A DNA stretch of 5,947 bases from CANKHA01 sp034668785 (GTDB lineage: Bacteria > Pseudomonadota > Alphaproteobacteria > Rhizobiales > Xanthobacteraceae), in the NCBI GenBank assembly GCA_034668785.1, contig JAXDOS010000057.1:1-5947 (forward strand), in the 5' to 3' direction. Shown here one piece after another: positions 1 to 5,030 of the stretch. The stretch's first letter is position 1. Each line of letters opens with the position of its first letter. The notes under the pieces are model-generated. The model did no database searches, had not been told where the DNA came from, and worked only from the letters and a program-made list of their open reading frames with translations. A program made the translations under genes and the position numbers.

Positions 1-763
1 CGGCTTTGCGCAAATCTCGACGCCGCACGGCGCCTGCGTCGTGAAGGTTGTCGTCAGCGAAAATCAGCGGCTGGGTTCGTTGTTCATGCCGATCCATTGG
101 AGCGGCGAGACCGCGTCCGGCGCCCGGGTGGGCGATTTAATTTCAGCGCAGGTCGATCCGCATTCCGGACAGCCGGAATCCAAAGCTACGCCAGCCGCCA
201 TTGCACCAGTTTTATTCTCCCTGCACGGCTTCGCGCGCACGCGTCATTCTCTCATGCTGCCGGAGGGTACCTGGTGGGCGCGCGTCGCGGTTGCCGAAGG
301 ATCGGAATATCGGCTAGCAACCAGCCACGGACCGATGATCTGGCACGATTTCGCCTATGGTTCGCTTGCAGGTGATGCGAGACTTGCCGAGCAGGTCGAT
401 GGCCGCAACTATCGTGCCGCTGCTTTTGTTGATGGCGAAGTCGAGGGTTATCTTTGCATCGGCCCGACTGACGCGCCGCCGCAATGGAACGCGGCGCTTT
501 TCTCCGCTGCCGATGTGGCGGACGGGCAGCCGCTGCAAGCACGGACGTTAAAGGAATATGAGGACTATGCTGGTGAAACGGAACCGGTCATTTGCGCCTG
601 CTTCCAAGTCGGTGTCGAAACCGTCCGCAAGGCGGTTGCCAGCGGCGCGGTGCGCACCGTCGAAGAGATTGGCTACACGCTGCGCGCCGGCACCAACTGC
701 GGATCGTGCCTGCCGGAATTGAAGAGGATTATCGCTCGTGAGCGCATCACGCATACCCACTGA
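1..763 (+). CDS. nasA: Assimilatory nitrate reductase, large (catalytic) subunit, C-terminal part (5' end outside window)
   Basis: Cytoplasmic molybdenum enzyme that reduces nitrate to nitrite for nitrogen assimilation. The reading frame is open from the first base (codons in phase with position 2) to TGA at 761-763, so about 253 C-terminal residues are visible of a family member that is usually around 900 residues. The first third is the end of the molybdopterin-dinucleotide binding domain, with the family motifs MPIHW and DPHSGQPESK (155-184). A middle linker region (HGFARTR, EGTWWARVAV, GPMIWHDFAYG) resembles rhizobial NasA proteins. The last 60 residues form a BFD-like [2Fe-2S] domain with cysteines spaced CxC-x32-CxxC (codons at 593, 599, 698 and 707), as in NasA types that carry an extra cluster for electron entry. 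The GTG at 41 is internal, since homology continues upstream of it. The 3' end overlaps cysG, consistent with one nitrate/nitrite assimilation operon. The family call is firm; the electron donor cannot be told from this fragment. Confidence 0.93.
   Translation, partial: GFAQISTPHGACVVKVVVSENQRLGSLFMPIHWSGETASGARVGDLISAQVDPHSGQPESKATPAAIAPVLFSLHGFARTRHSLMLPEGTWWARVAVAEGSEYRLATSHGPMIWHDFAYGSLAGDARLAEQVDGRNYRAAAFVDGEVEGYLCIGPTDAPPQWNAALFSAADVADGQPLQARTLKEYEDYAGETEPVICACFQVGVETVRKAVASGAVRTVEEIGYTLRAGTNCGSCLPELKRIIARERITHTH
593..709 (+). other. BFD-like [2Fe-2S] cluster domain at the C-terminus of NasA
   Basis: Four cysteines in the arrangement CxC-x32-CxxC frame a segment containing VETVRKAVASGAVRTVEEIG and the RAGTNCGSC turn. 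This matches the bacterioferritin-associated-ferredoxin-like domain also found in NirB and in some NasA proteins, where it binds a [2Fe-2S] cluster. All four ligands are present, so the cluster should form. Confidence 0.88.
722..728 (+). promoter_or_regulatory. Ribosome binding site supporting the GTG start of cysG
   Basis: AAGAGGA lies inside the end of nasA, 9 bases before the GTG at 738. The alternative in-frame ATG at 780 has no comparable purine-rich site in front of it. This favours the GTG start and therefore a 26-bp overlap with nasA, typical of translational coupling. Confidence 0.5.
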
Positions 764-2213
764 AGCCCGCCCGCCGCGCATGGAGACGCTGGCGCGGCTG
801 CCGGTGTTCCTGGCGCTGGAAGGAAAGCGCGCCGTTGTTGTTGGTGGCAGCGCGGCAGCGGCATGGAAAGCCGAACTGCTGTCCGCCGCGGGCGCCAAGG
901 TTCATGTCTATGCCGACGATCCCTCGGAGGAGCTTCGCGTGCTGATCGCCGACGCGCCGCGCGGCGTCATCGTGCTGCACCGGCGCCGTTGGCAGTCCGC
1001 CGATTTCGAAGGTGCCGCCATTGCGGTCGGCGCTTGCGACGACGATCGCACGGCCGATCTATTTGCTTCCGCCGCGCGCGCTGCCGGTGTGCCGGTCAAT
1101 GTCATCGACAAGCCCACGTTCTGCGATTTTTCGTTTGGCTCGATCGTCAACCGCTCGCCGCTGGTCATCGGCATCTCCACCGATGGGGCGGCGCCGGTGT
1201 TCGGCCAGGCCATCCGCGCCAAGCTTGAGGCGCTGATCCCGCGAGGCTTCGGCCGCTGGGCTGAAGCCGCGCGGCAATGGCGGCGCTCGGTACAATCCTC
1301 CGGCCTGTCGTTCGCCGGTCGTCGCCGCTTCTGGCAGGTGTTCACCGCCTTTGCGGTGACACATCCCAACCGCGACCCTGCCCGATCGGATTTCGATTCC
1401 TTCCTGGCGCAAACGCAGGAGGAGGGCGCTGCCGTCGATTCCGGCACGGTGACGTTGGTCGGCGCCGGTCCGGGCGATCCAGAGCTGTTGACGTTGCGCG
1501 CGGTGCGGGCGCTGCAATCGGCGGACGTAATCCTGATTGACGATCTGGTGTCGCCGGAGGTTCTCGATTATGCCCGCCGCGAGGCCAAGAAGATGCTCGT
1601 GGGCAAGACCGCGCGCGGCCCCGCCTGCAAACAGGACGAGATCAATGCGCTGATGATTTCGCTCGCCAAGGCCGGCAAGCGCGTGGTGCGGCTGAAGGGC
1701 GGCGACCCGATGATCTTCGGCCGCGGCGGCGAGGAAGTCGTCGCCTGCCGCGCGGCGGGAATCCCGATCGAGGTCGTGCCCGGCATCACTGCGGCGCAAG
1801 CGGTGGCGAGCCGTCTCGCGGTGTCGCTGACCCACCGCAAGCATGCGCGGCGCGTGCAATATGTCACCGGCCATGGCGACAATGGCCAGCTTCCGGATGA
1901 CATCGATTGGCAGAGCCTGGCGGATGCTTCGGCGACCACCGCCGTCTATATGCCGATGAAGACGCTGCCGGACCTCGTGGCCCATGCCATCGCCGCGGGC
2001 CTCGATCCTTCGACGCCAGCCCTCGCGGTAGCGAAGGCGACCCGGCCCGACGAAAAAATCATTACCGGCACCATCGCCGAGTTGCCGGCGCGGTTAGCCG
2101 CTGAAGCACCCAGCGGTCCGGTGCTGGTCCTGATCGGGCATGTGCTCGCCGAGCGAGCGGCGGCCAGTGTCGACGAGTGGCTCGGCGTCAAGCGCAGCGC
2201 GGCAAGGCCTTAG
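738..2213 (+). CDS. cysG: Siroheme synthase: fused precorrin-2 dehydrogenase/sirohydrochlorin ferrochelatase and uroporphyrinogen-III C-methyltransferase
   Basis: Cytoplasmic trifunctional enzyme. It methylates uroporphyrinogen III twice with S-adenosylmethionine, oxidises precorrin-2 with NAD+, and inserts iron to give siroheme, the cofactor of assimilatory nitrite and sulfite reductases. The protein has 491 residues (477 if translation starts at ATG 780), slightly longer than the roughly 460-residue enteric CysG. Residues 15-220 are the Met8-like module, with a Rossmann glycine-rich loop VVVGGS (33-38) and an acidic run D101-D103 near the position of the dehydrogenase/chelatase aspartate. 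Residues 236-480 are the methyltransferase: VGAGPGDPELLTL from 241, GGDPMIFGRGGEE 321-333, PGITAA 348-353, LTHR 364-367 and VTGH 376-379. Two small departures from enteric CysG are visible: the usual GGG loop reads GGS, and the His before the CxQDEIN motif is Arg (TARGPACKQDEIN). The second is common in relatives as far as I recall, so I do not infer loss of function. It overlaps nasA by 26 bp from the GTG start. Confidence 0.96.
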   Translation: MSASRIPTEARPPRMETLARLPVFLALEGKRAVVVGGSAAAAWKAELLSAAGAKVHVYADDPSEELRVLIADAPRGVIVLHRRRWQSADFEGAAIAVGACDDDRTADLFASAARAAGVPVNVIDKPTFCDFSFGSIVNRSPLVIGISTDGAAPVFGQAIRAKLEALIPRGFGRWAEAARQWRRSVQSSGLSFAGRRRFWQVFTAFAVTHPNRDPARSDFDSFLAQTQEEGAAVDSGTVTLVGAGPGDPELLTLRAVRALQSADVILIDDLVSPEVLDYARREAKKMLVGKTARGPACKQDEINALMISLAKAGKRVVRLKGGDPMIFGRGGEEVVACRAAGIPIEVVPGITAAQAVASRLAVSLTHRKHARRVQYVTGHGDNGQLPDDIDWQSLADASATTAVYMPMKTLPDLVAHAIAAGLDPSTPALAVAKATRPDEKIITGTIAELPARLAAEAPSGPVLVLIGHVLAERAAASVDEWLGVKRSAARP

Positions 2214-2260
2214 CACACGTCCGCGAGTTGTTCTGCGACGCATTGCAACAGGCGCCGCCT

Positions 2261-2276
2261 TGGCGGCCAAGCGGCA
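2261..2276 (+). promoter_or_regulatory. Possible sigma-54-like (-24/-12) promoter element
   Basis: TGGC at 2261-2264 and GCA at 2274-2276 have exactly the spacing of the -24 GG and -12 GC elements of sigma-54 promoters (TGGCAC-N5-TTGCA). The invariant GG and GC are present, but the CA after TGGC and the TT before GC are replaced by GG and CG. A transcript from it would begin about 30 bases before the ATG at 2318. The match is partial and could be chance in GC-rich DNA. It is listed because nitrogen genes are often sigma-54 dependent. Confidence 0.15.
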
Positions 2277-2288
2277 TCCATGCCAAAC

Positions 2289-2307
2289 TGTGGCAGATCG
2301 AGCCACA
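2289..2307 (+). repeat. Perfect 6-bp inverted repeat with 7-nt spacer, abutting the ATPase ribosome binding site
   Basis: TGTGGC (2289-2294) and GCCACA (2302-2307) are exact reverse complements separated by seven bases. The right arm ends at the first base of the AAAGG site (2307-2311) for the ATG at 2318. As DNA it could be an operator; as RNA it would be a short stem next to, and partly over, the ribosome binding site. It is too short, and lacks the T run, to be a terminator. Confidence 0.45.
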
Positions 2308-2317
2308 AAGGCGCGGA

Positions 2318-3130
2318 ATGGCTTTGGCATTGGAGCAAGACAAGCCGGCGATCGTTGCCGAGGGCGCTTGCAAGCTCTTCCTCGACGGCGCCGTTGTCGC
2401 CTTCCGGCAACTATCTCTGGCGGTCCGTCAGAATGAAATCCTCTGCATCGTCGGGCCAAGCGGCTGCGGCAAGACCACCTTCCTGCGCTGCATCGCCGGG
2501 CTGACCGACCTGAGCACCGGCAAGCTCCTGGTTCACGGCAAGCCGGTCACCGGCCCGCCCGAAGGCGTGGCGATGGTGTTCCAGCATTTCGGCCTGCTGC
2601 CGTGGAAGACGGTGTTCGAGAACGCGGCTTTCGGCCTGTCGATGGCGCGGCTGCCGCGCGCGCACATCAAGGAGCGGGTCGAGCATTACCTCGACCTGGT
2701 CGGCCTCACCGGCTTTGAGCGCCATTATCCCTATCAGTTGTCCGGCGGCATGCAGCAGCGCGTCGGCTTGGTGCGGGCGCTGGCGATGAATCCCACGGTC
2801 TTGCTGATGGACGAACCCTTCGCCGCGCTCGACGCGCAGACCCGCGAAATCCTGCAGGAAGAATTGTTGCAGTTGATGGGCCGGCCCGACGAGAAGAAGA
2901 CCATGGTCTTCATTACCCATTCGATCGACGAGGCGATCGTGCTTGGCGACCGGATCGCGGTGATGACGGCGCGTCCGGGACAGATCAAGGAAGTCCTTGA
3001 GATGCCTTTCGGCTGGCCGCGCGATGCCGACGCCATCCGGCTCGACCCGCGTTTCGCGGAACTGCGGTCGCATATCTGGCATCAGCTTCACACCGCCCGC
3101 CCGCAACGAGCCGCAAAGGAGGTTGCGTGA
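2318..3130 (+). CDS. ABC transporter ATP-binding protein, nitrate/sulfonate/taurine/NMT1 class
   Basis: Cytoplasmic nucleotide-binding subunit that powers uptake through the permease encoded next. The 270 residues fit the SsuB/TauB/NrtD-like family (about 255-270). All core motifs are intact: Walker A GPSGCGKTT (46-54), Q-loop Gln89 in VFQHFGLLPW, signature LSGGMQQR (141-148), Walker B LLMDEP (162-167), D-loop ALD (170-172) and the switch His201 in FITHS. The LLPW after the Q-loop is characteristic of this class. The start is the ATG at 2318, preceded by AAAGG 6 bases upstream. An in-frame GTG at 2177 would add 47 residues unlike the family and overlap cysG, so I rejected it. The stop codon overlaps the permease start by 4 bp. 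The substrate cannot be deduced from an ATPase; proximity to nasA does not by itself make it a nitrate transporter. Confidence 0.93.
   Translation: MALALEQDKPAIVAEGACKLFLDGAVVAFRQLSLAVRQNEILCIVGPSGCGKTTFLRCIAGLTDLSTGKLLVHGKPVTGPPEGVAMVFQHFGLLPWKTVFENAAFGLSMARLPRAHIKERVEHYLDLVGLTGFERHYPYQLSGGMQQRVGLVRALAMNPTVLLMDEPFAALDAQTREILQEELLQLMGRPDEKKTMVFITHSIDEAIVLGDRIAVMTARPGQIKEVLEMPFGWPRDADAIRLDPRFAELRSHIWHQLHTARPQRAAKEVA
3115..3122 (+). promoter_or_regulatory. Strong ribosome binding site for the permease GTG start
   Basis: AAAGGAGG inside the end of the ATPase gene is a near-perfect Shine-Dalgarno sequence, 4 bases before the GTG at 3127. It fixes the unusual start codon and the 4-bp overlap with the upstream gene. 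Confidence 0.75.
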
Positions 3131-3969
3131 GCAGCATCGTGGCCGACGCGAGGGAGGTGGCGGACGATCGTAATCGAGCGGCAAAAGTCGCGGGTAAACG
3201 CCGCCGCCGGCGCCAGTGGCAGGTCATTGCCATCCGGCTGGCTTCGCTCACGGTGGTTTTTTCGTTCTGGGAGATTTTTGGCGCACGCATCGATCCGATC
3301 CTGTTCACCACGCCGTCCGCGATATTTCTTGCAGCCATCAAAATGATCGGCAGCGGCGAGCTGTGGCTTTATCTGGCGCCCAGCCTCGTCGTGCTGATGG
3401 TGGGTCTTACGCTCGCGGCTATCTTCGGCATCGCCATCGGCCTGCTGCTGGCGCGCTTCTGGATTTTGGATGTGGCGCTCAGCGTCTACATCACCTTCCT
3501 GTATTCGACGCCATCAGTCGCGCTGGTGCCGCTGATCGTGCTGTGGGCCGGATTCGAGACGACCGCGAAGATCATCATCCTGTTCATGTTCGCCTTCTTC
3601 CCGATGGTGATCAACACCTACCAAGGCGTGAAGAATGTTGATCCGAAGCTGCTGGAAGTCGGGCGCGCGTTCCGCTGCTCCGAGCGCCAACTCTGGATTA
3701 ACATCGTATTACCGGCGGCATTGCCTTTTATTGTTACCGGCTTGCGGCTCGCTGTCGGCCGCGGGTTGATCGGCATGGTGTTGGCCGATCTCTACACCGC
3801 CATCTCCGGTATCGGTTACCTGATCGTGCGCACGGCAAGCACCTATCAAGTCGACAAGATGTTCGTGCCGATCATGACACTGGGCTTGCTTGGTGTCGCG
3901 CTGACGGCAATGCTTCGCATTGTCGAGCGGCGGGTGGCGCCGTGGACTGCCGCGGCGGATCAAGACTAA
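3127..3969 (+). CDS. ABC transporter permease, binding-protein-dependent (SsuC/TauC-like)
   Basis: Inner-membrane subunit, expected to act as a homodimer with two copies of the ATPase encoded just upstream. The 280 residues begin with a basic cytoplasmic tail (KRRRRR near residues 24-29) and then about six hydrophobic segments: roughly 31-50, 78-105, 115-138, 142-160, 195-222 and 245-264. The cytoplasmic coupling loop is visible from E177 (EVGRAFRCSERQLW, then IVLPAALPFIVTGLR). In this EAA-type loop the usual Gly seven residues from the Glu is Arg183; the downstream LPAALPF part is canonical. The GTG start is backed by a strong ribosome binding site and a 4-bp overlap with the ATPase stop. 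A 20-bp gap separates it from the binding-protein gene. Class assignment is secure; the transported solute is unknown. Confidence 0.93.
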   Translation: MSSIVADAREVADDRNRAAKVAGKRRRRRQWQVIAIRLASLTVVFSFWEIFGARIDPILFTTPSAIFLAAIKMIGSGELWLYLAPSLVVLMVGLTLAAIFGIAIGLLLARFWILDVALSVYITFLYSTPSVALVPLIVLWAGFETTAKIIILFMFAFFPMVINTYQGVKNVDPKLLEVGRAFRCSERQLWINIVLPAALPFIVTGLRLAVGRGLIGMVLADLYTAISGIGYLIVRTASTYQVDKMFVPIMTLGLLGVALTAMLRIVERRVAPWTAAADQD

Positions 3970-3989
3970 AAAACGCAAGGGAGAAAACG

Positions 3990-5027
3990 ATGTCGCATAA
4001 AATATGGTCCCCAGTGCTTCCGCTGCTAGCGGCTTTCGCGCTGAGCGGCGCCGCCGTGGCGCAGAACGCGCCGGCCTGCAAGGATGGCATGCGCAAGATC
4101 AGCATCGGCGTCTCGGTTTCTCCGACCAACGTCGTGCATACGACGCCCTATGTCGCCAAGGAGCTTGGGCTTTTTGCCCAGCGTTGCATCGAGCCGAACA
4201 TCATCCAGTTCGATGGCGGCGAATCTCCGGCGGCCACCGCCGCCGTGGCGCAGGGCACGGCCATTGCCAATGTCACCGATGTCGCCATCGGCCGCGGCAT
4301 GAAGGCGAGGCAGATGTGGGGCTTCGCGCCGAAGCCGCCGCAAATTTACGTGGTGGCGGAAAATATCAAGACCGCCGCCGACCTCAAGGGCAAGCGCCTG
4401 AGCGCGGCCGGCGGCGGCGTCGGCAGCTTCAACTGGCGCATGGGGCGGGAAGTGCTGCGCACCGCCGGCCTCGATGTCGCCGATGTTCAATTCATTTCGC
4501 AGGGCACCGCGGGCCGGCTGGCGGGACTGGTCGCCGGTCAGATCGAGGGCGTCTCGCTGCATCCGGAAGACGTTTATCTGGCGATGAAGCAGAAGCCGGG
4601 CGTCCATGCCTTGGCCACGCTTTCTGAACTCATGCCGCTCTACATGTTCAATGCCTATGGCGCTTCGACTGATTGGATCGCGAAGGACCGGGCGTTGATG
4701 CGTGATACGCTGGCCGCCATGATTGAGGCCAACCGCACGATCTACCGCGACAAGGACAAAGTATTGCCGATCATGATCGAGGCGACCACAAAGCCGAAGG
4801 AGGCGGTGGAATATGCCTGGGAGACTCTTACCAAGAATTGCATTTGGGCCGTCAACGAAGGCTTCGACCAAAAACGGACCGAATGGACGGTGGATAACGA
4901 CGTCTCGACAGGCGATATCGATGCTGCCAAGAAGCCGACCTTCGATCAGGTGGTGGATTTGAAATTGGCGCAGGAGGCGGTCGAGGCCGCCGGCGGCCGC
5001 ACCACCATCGGCAACTGCAAGGATTGA
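3990..5027 (+). CDS. Periplasmic ABC solute-binding protein, NMT1/TauA/SsuA-like
   Basis: Exported receptor that captures the solute and delivers it to the permease encoded upstream. The 345 residues start at ATG 3990, preceded by AAGGGAG 6 bases upstream. An in-frame extension back to 3942 would run into the permease gene and bury the signal peptide. Residues 1-24 are a clear Sec signal peptide: a hydrophobic core LPLLAAFALSG and a probable signal peptidase I cut after AVA24, before Gln25. There is no lipobox. The mature part shows the NMT1-type pattern: ISIGVSVSPTNVVHTTPYVAKELGLF, then FDGGESPAATAAVAQG and ADLKGKRLSAAGGGVGSF, then a second lobe with GLVAGQIEGVSLHPEDV. Four cysteines in the mature chain (C30, C66, C284, C343) could form two disulfides. 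It lies between the permease and a creatinase-fold gene, with a 3-bp gap to the latter. It is much shorter than the usual nitrate receptor NrtA, so another small solute is likely. Confidence 0.9.
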   Translation: MSHKIWSPVLPLLAAFALSGAAVAQNAPACKDGMRKISIGVSVSPTNVVHTTPYVAKELGLFAQRCIEPNIIQFDGGESPAATAAVAQGTAIANVTDVAIGRGMKARQMWGFAPKPPQIYVVAENIKTAADLKGKRLSAAGGGVGSFNWRMGREVLRTAGLDVADVQFISQGTAGRLAGLVAGQIEGVSLHPEDVYLAMKQKPGVHALATLSELMPLYMFNAYGASTDWIAKDRALMRDTLAAMIEANRTIYRDKDKVLPIMIEATTKPKEAVEYAWETLTKNCIWAVNEGFDQKRTEWTVDNDVSTGDIDAAKKPTFDQVVDLKLAQEAVEAAGGRTTIGNCKD

Positions 5028-5030
5028 GTC

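Larger units (their letters stand above)
2214..2317 (+). promoter_or_regulatory. 104-bp leader between cysG and the ABC operon, rich in TGGC/GCCA dyads
   Basis: This is the only sizeable non-coding gap in the window. It contains several short inverted repeats built on TGGC/GCCA: TTGGC-G-GCCAA at 2260-2270, TGCCA-N5-TGGCA at 2281-2295, and TGTGGC-N7-GCCACA at 2289-2307. I see no convincing sigma-70 promoter and no T-tailed terminator for cysG. The ABC operon may therefore be read through from cysG, or have its own regulated promoter here. The dyads are directly visible; a regulatory role is inferred. Confidence 0.4.

Noticed and set aside
1059..1985. 308-codon open frame on the minus strand inside cysG
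   Set aside because: It is a shadow of the cysG coding strand, with low-complexity Arg/His/Ala-rich translation and no family resemblance.
2255..2267. GC-rich hairpin GCCGCC-TT-GGCGGC after cysG as a terminator
   Set aside because: The loop would be only 2 nt and no T run follows, so it does not fit an intrinsic terminator.
2260..2289. Sigma-70 promoter TTGGCG with CAAACT 18 bases downstream
   Set aside because: The -10 match is poor and the spacing is not optimal; no stronger hexamer pair is visible in the leader.
2177..2317. N-terminal extension of the ABC ATPase from an in-frame GTG at 2177
   Set aside because: The 47 extra residues do not resemble the ATPase family, would overlap cysG by 37 bp, and ATG 2318 has its own ribosome binding site and gives the usual family length.
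3942..3989. Upstream extension of the solute-binding protein start
   Set aside because: It would overlap the permease end and place 16 residues before a standard signal peptide. ATG 3990 has AAGGGAG at proper spacing.
2318..5027. Naming the transporter as a nitrate system (nrt/nas) because it follows nasA and cysG
   Set aside because: The binding protein is far shorter than typical NrtA, only one ordinary ATPase is present, and the operon continues into an M24-fold enzyme with no role in nitrate use. Position alone is not enough.
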